DNA from: Pachyseris speciosa
Taxonomy: Eukaryota > Cnidaria > Anthozoa > Scleractinia > Pachyseridae
Reading direction: 5' to 3'
Length of the DNA: 64,000 nucleotides
Assembly: GCA_016490735.1 (NCBI GenBank)
Contig: JAEMWC010000662.1
Coordinates: forward strand, 123,501-187,500
Shown here: one piece after another, positions 21,259 to 29,797 of the stretch
How the letters are laid out: each line of letters starts with the position of its first letter
How positions within the stretch are numbered: position 1 is the first letter of the stretch
Made by a program: the position numbers and the translations under genes
The notes under the pieces: generated by a model
The model's input: only the letters and a program-made list of their open reading frames with translations
Told to the model about the DNA's origin: nothing
Database searches by the model: none

Positions 21259-22044
21259 TGATTAGGAGTAATGTGAAGTTTGAGTCCCAGAAAAAGTCTA
21301 AAGTCTCATTAATTACAGACATCAACATCTACAATATCATATTTCACAAATACAAACTAGAAATGTGTGGCGCTTGGGCATACTCCGCGCACATTTCAAA
21401 CATTTCTTTGTAAAAATCACAGTTTTTGAATGGTTTTATCACATCGAGTTGAAGTCAGATTTATAAGAAACGTCTCTTAGTTTTGATATGGCGAATCTAT
21501 CTTCGATCCCGGTTGTAGGTTTTAATCAAAATTTACAATTATTCACTCTAGCTGCACTTTTATTTAAGAAATTCAGTGAAAAACACTATCTCGCAGAGTA
21601 TCCACAAGATAACTCTACAACACAGCAGAGCTCAGAAAAGACTTCTTGCATTTTCTACTCTTCTGCAAGTGTGTGCCTTGAAGTCTCTTCTTTTTCTAAG
21701 AATCAATGGCAAAACGTGTGTTTAGGAACGCTAGGGAAAACATGGCATGTTTCAGATAGAGTAGCATCGAATGTTGTCTCACAGTTAAACGCGTAGGGAA
21801 ATTATCGCAGAAGATTTATGCAATTGCTTTCGAATATTCTCGAAGTCACTTTAGTGTTTTATACAGACTATACAAACGCAGTGTTACATTTGGTAGCTTT
21901 CTCGTACGCTTAGCAAGAAACGTTATAACCGTAAGGCTTACTTACCTCAATAAAGTATTCCAATCCCCTGACTCGTTCCCAGTCGTCCCTCTTATTTTAT
22001 ATCGTTGGAAGTGGTGGTTGATGGGAAGCAGTTTCATCCTCCTC
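21259..22044. other. 3' flank of laminin exon 10 (unit A)
   Basis: AT-rich, with no recognisable gene. A 102-codon frame (21488-21796) is disrupted in unit B and matches nothing. AATAAAG at about 21950 could be a polyadenylation signal, but it lies 700 bp from the stop and next to the Penelope-like element. Confidence 0.45.
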
Positions 22045-22402
22045 TCAACCCTTGAGGTCTCTCTCTCACTCGTATCACACTCGCTTTAATTCCTTCACGG
22101 ACGCAACACTAGGAAGTGGTTCTGCCATACGTCAAAGGCACATGGGGGCTCTTCGCCGTTGCCTACAACAACAAGACATACGGACTGTATTCAGATCTGA
22201 CACAACTCTTAGATGCCACCTAGTGCGACCTAAGGACATTGTCGATCCAGTGAAACAAGACGGAGTAGTCTACAAGATTCCCTGCGAATGTGGTAAGGTT
22301 TATATTGGAGAGACGGGAAGATCTATGCATGAACGGATTAAGGAACACGATAGAGACATGCGGCTTGCTCGAACCCAATCCTCCGCCGTTTCAGAACATA
22401 GC
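22045..22402 (+). mobile_element. Penelope-like element, 5'-truncated, part 1 (unit A)
   Basis: The 22052-22402 frame encodes the end of the linker and the start of a GIY-YIG endonuclease: VYKIPCECGKVYIGETGRSM, then HERIKEHDRDMRLA. CGK.YIGETGR is the PLE-type GIY-YIG signature. The RT domain that should precede it is missing. The Polinton-like element interrupts the domain at 22403-28361; the rest resumes at 28356. Confidence 0.88.
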
Positions 22403-22408
22403 AACACG
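22403..22408. repeat. Left 6-bp target-site duplication, AACACG
   Basis: The right copy is AACGCG (28356-28361), and the empty site in unit B reads AACGCG at 52663-52668. The left copy therefore has one G-to-A change since insertion. Confidence 0.9.
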
Positions 22409-23728
22409 AGTAGTTATGCTTCAGCATTTTACTCCTTGTTACTGGGTTCCCCTTGAGTTCCGTGTAGGTTCCCTCGCAAAAAGTGGGTTCCCTTTATTAA
22501 TATGCATAACGGTCGAGTCAATGACGTCACCTATTGTGATAACCTAGGGAAAAAATGGGTTCCTCCATGCTAATGAACTGTCTAGCTAGCTAGGTAAAAA
22601 TGGGTTCCTCCATACTAATAAGCGTCGCTCTAGTACAATCAAAACAATAGACCTGCCCAAACTTGCCCGGGCTCTTTTTAACCCTGATTGGTTTATTGAG
22701 AACTCTATGATATTTTCAAAATAAAAGCGGGTAGATTTCGAAAGCGCTATCGTTCTTGCAATCGCTTTGCTAAGGAAAATTTATATCCGAGATTATCGTT
22801 CGATTTTCCGAAAGTGTTAACTGTTTCGCCTATAAAAATAAAATGCGACTTAGCTAACTTTAACTTTTCCGCTGCGTTAGTCACTAATTATTCAAAACTA
22901 GTGATCCAAACTATCCTATATTTGTATTTTAATATAGCTCGCGTATCTTTTCATTGAAAGCGAGCGTGCATTATGAGAGTACAAAGCACGCAGATGACGC
23001 CATTTGTCTGCGCGTGCAGTTTCAAAATCATTAAAAATCTGGCATTTTTCACAATTCAAAGTATAAACTTCTCGATTAAAATATTACAGTCATACCATAG
23101 AACTGACGAGACGAATTCCAAGTGCTGCTTGTTTTGACTGAACGGTTTTAGCCTACCGTTAAAAATAATTTTTACAACAAGACACAGTCGGTTGACGCAA
23201 CATGTAAGATCACTGACGCCATTCCGCGCGCGCAAGCTGAGAATAAAATTTGCTCAGTTTTCACAAATTGAAACGAATTTAGCTACAAATGTGGGAAAAA
23301 CTATATTATAAACAAATAAAAAAGCCTTAACCGTGCTTTGTTCTGTTATAAGGCACGCAAGGAAGTGACGAGAGCACGAAAGAAGTAGTTAAAAGCACTC
23401 GCCTACGGCTCGTGCTTCTTCCTACTTCTTTCGTGCTCTCGTCACTTCCTTGCGTGCCTTATAACAGAACAAAGCACGGTTAAGGCTTTTATTTGTTAAA
23501 CAAACTCTAAAGTATAAAATCCCCTTCTACCATTCAACAACGACAATAGACGGCTAAGTTGTTTGGAACGATCAATATAAACATGCGACTAATATGAATT
23601 ACACTTTTCTTGAGTGACAAACATAAACTTTATTGCCTTTTCTCAGGGAATACAGAAACAATACAGAAAGTGATTTGAAATGAATAAACGTCAGTCATCC
23701 TCTTGAACTTCGTGTGGAGGAAAAATCA
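22409..23728. repeat. Left TIR of the Polinton-like element, with a nested insertion
   Basis: Matches the right TIR over 22409 to about 22927 and again from about 23498 to 23728. Between these lies about 570 bp absent from the right TIR, including the 187-bp hairpin at 23311-23497. The uninterrupted pre-insertion sequence can be read in the right TIR around 27835. Confidence 0.85.
23311..23497. mobile_element. Hairpin with ~76-bp arms nested in the left TIR
   Basis: The arms are nearly perfect inverted copies (AACAAATAAAAAAGCCTTAA and its complement) with a ~35-bp loop that itself contains AGCAC...GTGCT. It forms the right part of the ~570-bp segment inserted in the left TIR. Confidence 0.88.
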
Positions 23729-24508
23729 ATCGTCTTCATCTTCGCTTGGAAGATAACAATCAGCGCAGCAAATAAATCCATCCGTCGAGTGTTTACTACG
23801 ATCAACAGGAATTTTGTATGCGCAAATCGGACAAGTCTTATAACCATCATGCCAGTGGCATCTTGGGCATTCCACTACTGCAGTTTGGTAGATGTTTCCT
23901 CCGTTACAATGGTAGCAAGAGCCTTTTCCTTGACGCAAAATCTCTGGACTTGCGCTCTCTTCAGAACATTCAACGTCTGAATTTCCTTCATGTTCCAGAT
24001 TTGCAGGGTTTTCGGTTTCTCTGCCATCTTCAACATCACTGCTTTCGGAAACCATTTCTTCATCACCAGCCTCACCTTCTTCATCTCGATAGGCTCGTTC
24101 TTTTTCCATTAGCTCAGCCAAAGTTTTCTTATTCTTTATATACCGTTTATTAATTCCTAACTCTGCCAACCCGTCTATAAATGTTTTGAGGGCGCGGGGT
24201 TTGACAACCTCGTCGTTATAAGGGAGTAACACATATTCAACCAGCTCTGAGATGTTGGTCACTGGTATTATTCGCTGGTTTCGAAGTAACTGTCCACAAG
24301 GTGTCCAAAACAAGATATCCTTGGAAGCCGCCATGCTGTGTAATAAATCGGAGGCCTGTTGTCTGGAAACAGCTTTGGAAAGTCCTTCTAAAACATCTTT
24401 AATTCGAGGTTCTTCGTCATCACTTTCCTCTTCACTTGTGTTAGTGTCATCATAATCACTCTCTTCCTCTTTATCCCAATCGACTTTTCTGTTCATATTG
24501 ACCAGCAC
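23726..24508 (-). CDS. Acidic protein with C-terminal CxxC zinc-binding motifs (Polinton-like element)
   Basis: An intact 260-aa frame. The alternative internal start at Met5 (MNRKVDWDKEEESDYDD) is equally plausible. Residues ~10-40 are strongly acidic (Asp/Glu/Ser). The middle part (~45-140) is mixed and probably helical. The C-terminus has CYHC, CPRC, CPIC and CCADC spaced like two treble-clef or ribbon zinc sites, then an acidic tail. The function is unknown: the zinc ribbon suggests nucleic-acid binding or a transcription-factor-like role, but I recognise no named family. It is the outermost minus-strand gene, converging on the left TIR. Confidence 0.7.
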   Translation of the reverse strand: MLVNMNRKVDWDKEEESDYDDTNTSEEESDDEEPRIKDVLEGLSKAVSRQQASDLLHSMAASKDILFWTPCGQLLRNQRIIPVTNISELVEYVLLPYNDEVVKPRALKTFIDGLAELGINKRYIKNKKTLAELMEKERAYRDEEGEAGDEEMVSESSDVEDGRETENPANLEHEGNSDVECSEESASPEILRQGKGSCYHCNGGNIYQTAVVECPRCHWHDGYKTCPICAYKIPVDRSKHSTDGFICCADCYLPSEDEDD

Positions 24509-24559
24509 TCGCTAACGACAAGAACCAACTGAACACACTACAGAGTAGTTCGCGATTTT

Positions 24560-24892
24560 TTATAAGATTAGGGGTCCCAAGCTAGTTACAACTGGTATCA
24601 ACAAATCTTGAATAAAGCCTCCACCCTCTTGAGCAAGGGTTTGCTTCTTTGTCTTGTAAGGAATACTTGGCTCAGCAAGATTAAGAATGGCATCCTTGAA
24701 TGGAATCATTTAACGCTTATCTTCTTCAGAGACTGGAATATTTCCACGAAGCACATTATAAATAATTTGCACTAATGCGTGCATCTGTTGTGGAGTGGCT
24801 GCCTCTAGGAGAAACTGACGCTGATGTTCAGGGCAACAAGTTAAGAGTTCAAGGAAACCGTGATTGTTCTTTACTACTCGAGACATGATCAT
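24560..24892 (-). pseudogene. Small Polinton-like element protein with in-frame TAA
   Basis: The frame opens at MIMSRVVKNNHGFLELLTCC and continues through a helical segment (PQQMHALVQIIYNVLRG). A TAA at 24710-24712 interrupts it, and it stays open in the same frame to 24560 with a hydrophobic C-terminus (GGFIQDLLIPVVTSLGPLIL). About 110 codons in all. It lies between the acidic CxxC protein and the basic protein, in the same orientation, likely one transcription unit. The role is unknown; the size and Gly/hydrophobic tail suggest a virion or membrane-linked protein. Confidence 0.6.
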
Positions 24893-24945
24893 AGAATGAA
24901 TTAAGCATAGTAGGCGCCAGTATTTTATAGAGAGCCCAGCTCAGT

Positions 24946-25413
24946 TTACGACCAAAGTTCAAAGTCGTCTTGGTCTTGATCCAACACAACTGTTTTACGT
25001 TTCTTCCCTGGAGGTAAACCACGAAACTGCACTTTTCTTTTTGTAGAACTCTGACCACTCCCAGCCTGAGATACTAGATCACCAATAGCTTCCCTCCTTC
25101 GCTTTGCAAGCGCTGTGTTAACATGATCTCCATCCAGAACATCTTGAGCGACTTCAGCACCTGTTTGTAGTGCCTTTTTGCCGAGTACCTTAGCACCTTG
25201 TTGTAAATGAGGCATTGCCCAGCGAAACAAACCTTTAAATATGGAACCTAAGCCATATCCCTGCTGAAATCGGGATCCGTGGAAAGCCGGTAAATTACCT
25301 CCTTTTTGCTTAGCTTGGTTTAGATAATAATCTTCATACAACTTGGTATTTGGAATGTAAAGTTTCTTCATTTCTACTCTGACGAAAATGAAGTGTAAGC
25401 AACACTTTCCCAA
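24946..25413 (-). CDS. Basic minor-capsid/core-like protein (Polinton-like element)
   Basis: An intact frame of 155 aa; a start at the internal Met14 (MKKLYIPNTKLYEDYYLNQA) is likely, because the preceding residues are unlike the rest. An amphipathic, Gly-rich centre (GLGSIFKGLFRWAMPHLQQG, then KVLGKKALQTGAEVAQDVLDG) is followed by a Lys/Arg-rich tail (KRRREA, KRKVQFRG, GKKRKTV) and an acidic end. This layout resembles adenovirus-type minor virion proteins that combine a membrane-active helix with a basic DNA-binding segment. That is an analogy by features, not a demonstrated homology. Transcribed away from the ATPase across the polypurine tract. Confidence 0.65.
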   Translation of the reverse strand: MGKCCLHFIFVRVEMKKLYIPNTKLYEDYYLNQAKQKGGNLPAFHGSRFQQGYGLGSIFKGLFRWAMPHLQQGAKVLGKKALQTGAEVAQDVLDGDHVNTALAKRRREAIGDLVSQAGSGQSSTKRKVQFRGLPPGKKRKTVVLDQDQDDFELWS

Positions 25414-25478
25414 ACTCGAATGACATACTTTCTCCAGTGTCTCGCTTTATATTGATTTCAATATAGTGATAAAGCAAA

Positions 25479-25668
25479 AGAATTGAGGAGGAGGAGGAGG
25501 GAAAACAGGAGGAGGAGGAGGAAAACAATAGAATTGAGGAGGAGGAGGAGGGAAAATAATAGAATTGAGGAGGAGGGAAAATAATAGAATTGAGGAGGAG
25601 GAGGAGGAGGAGGAGGGAAAATAATAGAATTGAGGAGGAGGAGAAGGAGGAGGGAAAACAATAGAATT
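25479..25668. repeat. Polypurine minisatellite between divergent Polinton genes
   Basis: GAGGAGGAGG blocks alternate with GGGAAAATAATAGAATT or GGGAAAACAATAG over about 190 bp. It lies between the divergent basic protein (ends upstream at 25413) and the ATPase (25744), where shared promoters would be. Frames in both strands are low-complexity artefacts. Confidence 0.9.
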
Positions 25669-26080
25669 CTGGTGGCTGAAACCTATATCATTGTGAAACA
25701 TTACACATTTTGTCAGTTGAAGTTAAGCTTCGATTCAGTTGACATGAGTTGGTCCTGTACTGTTTGTCAAAAGGATTTTTCCAGGAAAGATAACATGCAA
25801 AGACACTTGAACAGTAAACACAGTTATTCCGGTTTCGCTCCATTTATACCGATGTCTCAGGAAAAGTGTCAGCGGTTTCAAATGCTTCACCCATTTACCT
25901 GCATGGTTGCAGGGATGACTGGCTCGGGAAAAACGTTCTGGGTGCAATCGCTCTTGCAACAAGCTCAAACCGTGATCGATCAGCCATCGGAGAGAATAAT
26001 CTGGTGTTATTCACAGTGGCAACCCACAAGCTTTACGTTTTCATTGCTTGTTTTATTGATATGTGGGTACTTAAGCCTGA

Positions 26081-26145
26081 GCATTAGCTATGCCATGCTG
26101 ATGAGGCCTAACAAGGCCGAAACAGCTGTCCATGGGTGCTAATGC
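26081..26145 (+). ncRNA. Type I hammerhead ribozyme, retrozyme monomer 1
   Basis: Core boxes CTGATGA and GAAA are intact. Helix II is GGCC/GGCC with a TAACAA loop, and helix III is tiny (ACA/TGT with a 2-nt loop). Helix I is CCATG/CATGG plus GCATTAGC/GCTAATGC across an internal loop. Predicted cleavage is after the C of GTC at 26130. Such short helix III motifs usually work as dimers, which the tandem arrangement provides. Confidence 0.88.
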
Positions 26146-26334
26146 TTGGGCTCAATCTTTGCTTTGGTAGATTTAAGGGGTAATGCCCGCTACCCATTGG
26201 CCTTAGTGCCTTTTGAGTGGCTTCAGCTTACTTGATCACATTAATTTGTGAAGTATCCTTGTCACTCCAGCCACATCCCACAAGCTTTACGTTTTCATTG
26301 CTTGTTTTATTGATATGTGGGTACTTGAGCCTGA

Positions 26335-26399
26335 GCATTAGCTATGCCATGCTGATGAGGCCTAACAAGGCCGAAACAGCTGTCCATGGCTGCTAATGC
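26335..26399 (+). ncRNA. Type I hammerhead ribozyme, retrozyme monomer 2
   Basis: Same core, helix II and helix III as monomer 1, with a better helix I (CATGGCTGCTAATGC against GCATTAGCTATGCCATG). Predicted cleavage is after 26384. Confidence 0.88.
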
Positions 26400-27187
26400 T
26401 TGGGCTCAATCTTTGCTTTGGTAGATTTAAGGGGTAATGCCCGCTACCTTGTGGCCTTAGTGCCTTTTGAGTGGCTTCAGCTTACTTGATCACATTAATT
26501 TGTGAAGTATCCTTGTCACTCCAGCCACATCCCACAAGCTTTACGTTTTCATTACACCCAGTTATTGATGGTGATACCGACGATTGAATTTGTCAAGGGA
26601 TTCCGCCTTCTCTAGACAATGATTCCTATTTGGATATCAACATACGCAACTTGATTGTCATCGACGACCAAATGATTGAAGCAGGAAGTGATATTCGGAT
26701 CGTAAACCTGTTTACAAAAGGATCCCATCATCGAAACCTGAGCGTTATTTACATTGTACAAAATCTGTTTCACCAAGGCAAAGGCAACCGAAGCATCAGC
26801 TTAAACAGTCATTACTTGTTCCTTTTCAAGAATCCTCGGGATAAACTGCAGATTTTGACTTTAGCCAAACAAATGTACCAAGACAAATTGCTTTGTTTTT
26901 AAAAGAGTACGAAGAAACGGTGAGAAGACCATTTGGGTATCTTTTTGTTGATCTCAAGCCAACGACTCCAGATAGTTGCAGATTCCGAACAAATGTATTA
27001 CCCGGCGAAGAAAGATTCGATAAAGGGTTCGAAGAGAGTAACATTTCCCAGAAACTGCTCCAGTATCTCAAGCAGCAAACCCAGATGGTTCCCCGGTAAT
27101 TCCGGAGATGCAGCGCATTCAGAATAATATGGATAACCTTCTGTATCGTACAAACCTTGGAGACGACGAAAGAGCGAGGTAGTACAT

Positions 27188-27608
27188 GCAGTTGCAAAAC
27201 AAGCTTTTAACATATAAACACCAGTTCAATTCCTTAACACCTGAAGCAACAATTCTGCCTCAACCTCAAGGGCGGGAACTCATTTCTAACGAGGCTATGG
27301 TAAACAATTTGCCAACAGTGCCACCAACTCCAGGTCAAGCGCCAGCACTTGAACCAACGGTAAAGGAACCAGCCCCACATCCCTTATCTACCATAACAAC
27401 CTCCACTCCCGCACCTCCCTCCCTTCCTACGTCGATCTTGACACCCCCTCCCACAGTCGAAACGCTGTCGCCAGCAAGAAAGCGTAAACGCCCACCATTA
27501 AAATTTGTAAATTACATGGACGATGAACCGAAGAAACTTTCAAGACGATCTCGACGTTTACACAGGAAGTCACCTTACAAGTATTCCAAATATCAAGAAG
27601 GCGATTGA
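27188..27608 (+). CDS. Proline-rich protein with basic tail (Polinton-like element)
   Basis: A 140-aa frame. The N-terminus has MQLQNKLLTYKHQFNSL, then a Pro/Thr-rich linker (TVPPTPGQAP, PTSILTPPPT), then a basic C-terminus with ARKRKRPPLKFVNYMDDEPK and KKLSRRSRRLHRKSPYKYSK. The frame is open upstream of the start but closed by a TAG two codons before the ATG. The related fragment in unit B has CAG there (near 43951), so the original gene probably began further upstream and this copy is 5'-truncated. It ends at the edge of the right TIR. Role unknown; a virion core or scaffold role is possible. Confidence 0.6.
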
Positions 27609-28355
27609 ATTTTCCTCCACACGAAGTTCAAGAGGATGACTGACGTTTATTCATTTCAAATCACTTTCTGTGTTGTTTCTGAGAAAAGGCAATAAAGTTT
27701 ATGTTTGTCACTCAAGAAAAGTGTAATTCATATTAGTCGCGTGTTTATATTGATCGTTCCAAACAACTTAAGCCGTCCATTGTCGTTGTTGAATGGTGGA
27801 AGGTTCTCCCATGGGCTTTTATACTTTAGAGTTTGTATACAAATATAGGATAGTTTGGATCACTAGTTTTGAATAATTAGTGACTAACGCAGCGGAAAAG
27901 TTAAAGTTAGCTAAGTCGCATTTTATTTTTATAGGCGAAACAGTTAACACTTTCGGAAAATCGAACGATAATCTCGGATATAAATTTTCCTTAGCAAAGC
28001 GATTGCAAGAACGATAGTGCTTTCGAAATCTACCCGCTTTTATTTTGAAAATATCATAGAGTTCTCAATAAACCAATCAGGGTTAAAAAGAGCCCGGGCA
28101 AGTTTGGGCAGGTCTATTGTTTTGATTGTACTAGAGCGACGCTTATTAGTATGGAGGAACCCATTTTTACCTAGCTAGCTAGACAGTTCATTAGCATGGA
28201 GGAACCCATTTTTTCCCTAGGTTATCACAATAGGTGACGTCATTGACTCGACCGTTATGCATATTAATAAAGGGAACCCACTTTTTGCGAGGGAACCTAC
28301 ACGGAACTCAAGGGGAACCCAGTAACAAGGAGTAAAATGCTGAAGCCCTACTACT
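27605..28355. repeat. Right TIR of the Polinton-like element (~750 bp)
   Basis: Inverted copy of 22409-22927 plus 23498-23728. Ends CCCTACTACT. Contains subterminal GGAACCCA motifs repeated several times (for example GGAGGAACCCATTTTT twice), possible binding sites for an integrase. Confidence 0.88.
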
Positions 28356-28960
28356 AACGCGACCGGACATTATCCGCTCTGGGACAAAGTTAAATTTATT
28401 GATCGAGAGCCACATTGGTACACATAAGACTTCACCCTAACAACATTAAAAGGGACAGTGGAATTGAAATTCCTGAAGCGTGGATGCCCATGATCAAACA
28501 ACACAACAGGCGGAGGCGCCACGCAGCTCTCGGAACAGTTCACAGGATTGGCTGAGAAAACAATAAACAAACAACAGAAACAATGGACCCTAGCCCTGAA
28601 ATAATGGAGCTGCGTGGTAATAAGAACCAATGAAATAAGAGGTTACTGAGAGGTGCGTGGCATCTGAACAGCCGATCAGTACCAAAGCGGACCGCTGAGG
28701 GAACAATTTCTAGTCTGAACGACAAGGATCGAAATCCTCCAATCAACACCAGCCTAAGCGAGGATCGAAACGCACCAATTACCACCAGCCACGGTGCTTC
28801 TTATGCTCACACGCAGCCAGTCGACACCATCGCCTGAGGAAGACCAGCAGTATAGCGGTCGAAAAGTCGCGATCCACATCTTTGCGACTCAACCGTGAGA
28901 CAAAAGATTAACTCAGCTATCATTTGAAACCACGACTAGGATGACGAACACCTTTCATAA
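28356..28960 (+). mobile_element. Penelope-like element, part 2 and 3' end (unit A)
   Basis: Continues the GIY-YIG domain at GCGACCGGACATTATCCGCT. It contains an extra 162 bp (28510-28671) bounded by AACAG direct repeats that is absent from unit B, then the 3' region with a decayed hammerhead at 28819-28889. Coding frames are disrupted. Confidence 0.82.
28819..28889 (+). ncRNA. PLE hammerhead ribozyme, core-mutated (unit A)
   Basis: Same layout as the unit B motif at 52978-53048: helix I ATCGC/GCGAT, helix II GACC/GGTC, box GAAA. The first core box reads CTGAGGA instead of CTGATGA. This T-to-G change hits an invariant catalytic-core position, so the copy should be inactive. Confidence 0.75.
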
Positions 28961-29247
28961 TAATTTTTCGTAGTTTGGCCTTTTTGCAGGCGGGTATCGT
29001 TTGTACTGGGCATCTCCTTCGTCTTTTAACTTAGCGTTGTACGCCTTACTTGCCGGAGTATCTGGGAAGTCATTTGGAAATAAAGGAACTCCTTGCTCAA
29101 GGGCTAGCGTTTGACTCTCCTGTAGGCCCCCAGTTCTTGCACTTCTGTAGATAAGGGCTATCCAAAAGGCCACGGCCCATCCAGCTGGTAATATGACGTC
29201 CCATTCAGCGCCATATCCAGCACCAACCCCAGAACCTCCGCTATTGT
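28955..29247 (-). pseudogene. POP1: POP1 POPLD-domain exon (unit A), intact frame but truncated gene
   Basis: Minus-strand exon after a TCTAG acceptor. It continues phase from 30213-30484 and encodes a Gly-rich start, GAEWDVILPAGWAVAFWIAL, YRSARTGGLQESQ and RYPPAKRPNYEKLL. W-D-x-x-L-P-x-G-W, FW.AL(I/V)Y..AR.GGL and PPAKRPNY are signatures of the POPLD domain of POP1, the largest protein of RNase P/MRP (tRNA 5' maturation, rRNA processing). It stops right after KRPNY, where POP1 normally continues with its C-terminal domain, next to the Penelope-like 3' end. The upstream exon in this unit is frameshifted, so the copy cannot encode POP1. Confidence 0.85.
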
Positions 29248-29495
29248 CTAGAACAAGAAATAAATGGTCATGGTCAAACTTCTCTAGTCGCTTTGAAAAG
29301 AGCAGATCTGTTAAGCTCTGCTAACAATGTGTACGTCACTCTATGAAATCGTAAAGCTTGTGGGATGTGGCTGGAGTGACAAGGATACTTCACAAATTAA
29401 TGTGATCAAGTAAGCTGAAGCCACTCTAAAGGCACTAAGGCCACATGGTAGCGGGCATTACCCCTTAAATCTACCAAAGCAAAGATTGAGCCCAA

Positions 29496-29560
29496 GCATT
29501 AGCAGCCATAGACAGCTGTTTCGGCCTTGTTAGGCCTCATCAGCATGGCATAGTTAATGC
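29496..29560 (-). ncRNA. Type I hammerhead ribozyme, retrozyme in POP1 intron
   Basis: The minus strand reads CTGATGA, helix II GGCC/GGCC, GAAA and GTC followed by TATGG. One helix I base differs from the other monomers (CATGG to TATGG). Predicted cleavage lies between 29511 and 29510. Confidence 0.82.
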
Positions 29561-29732
29561 TCAGGCTCAAGTACCCACATATCAATAAAACAAGCAATGA
29601 AATCGTAAAGCTTGTGGAATGTGGCTGGAGTGACAAGGATACTTCACAAATTAATGTGATCAAGTAAGCTGAAGCCACTCTAAAGGCACTAAGGCCAATA
29701 TTTTTTATTGATATGTGGGTACTTGAGCCTGA

Positions 29733-29797
29733 GCAATAGCTATGCCATGCTGATGAGGCCTAACAAGGCCGAAACAGCTGTCCATGGCTGCTAATGC
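29733..29797 (+). ncRNA. Type I hammerhead ribozyme, plus-oriented retrozyme
   Basis: CTGATGA, GGCC/GGCC helix II, GAAA and GTC|CATGG all present. The outer helix I has GCAATAGC in place of GCATTAGC, one mismatch. Predicted cleavage is after 29782. Confidence 0.82.

Larger units (their letters stand above)
26027..26555 (+). mobile_element. Tandem retrozyme (two ~254-bp monomers) inside the ATPase gene
   Basis: Two direct copies plus a short third start, all beginning ACAAGCTTTACGTTTTCATT. Each contains a complete type I hammerhead. The distance between predicted cleavage sites (26130 and 26384) is 254 bp. The dimer form with little flanking sequence is what small-circular-RNA retrotransposition gives. 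The same sequence occurs at 29342-29906. Confidence 0.85.
25744..27099 (+). pseudogene. C2H2 zinc finger fused to A32-type (FtsK/HerA-like) packaging ATPase, broken
   Basis: Part one (25744-26027) begins MSWSCTVCQKDFSRKDNMQR, a C2H2 finger (C-x2-C-x12-H-x4-H), then reaches a P-loop, GMTGSGKT, at about 25915-25938. Part two (from about 26556) holds the Walker B region LIVIDDQM (about 26648) followed by GSHHRNLSVIYIVQNLF, as in viral A32-type genome-packaging ATPases. The halves are separated by a retrozyme dimer of about 527 bp. There are also frameshifts near 26600 and 26885, and the last piece stops at 27099. In Polinton and adintovirus relatives this enzyme pumps DNA into capsids. The N-terminal finger is the unusual part. 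Confidence 0.82.
22409..28355. mobile_element. Compact Polinton-like (Maverick/adintovirus-related) element, 5.95 kb
   Basis: Long TIRs (about 750 bp, right copy 27605-28355) begin AGTAGT and end ACTACT, with a 6-bp TSD; these are Polinton hallmarks. Gene order: acidic CxxC protein, small protein and basic minor-capsid-like protein on the minus strand, then a polypurine minisatellite, then the ATPase and a proline-rich protein on the plus strand. The two outermost genes end inside the TIRs. I see no protein-primed DNA polymerase, retrovirus-like integrase, cysteine protease or double-jelly-roll capsid. It is thus either a deletion derivative or a non-autonomous lineage that borrows replication. 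The unit B empty site proves insertion or precise absence. Confidence 0.88.

Noticed and set aside
21488..21796. 102-aa gene after laminin exon 10
   Set aside because: The unit B copy has an early stop, and there is no recognisable domain or splice context.
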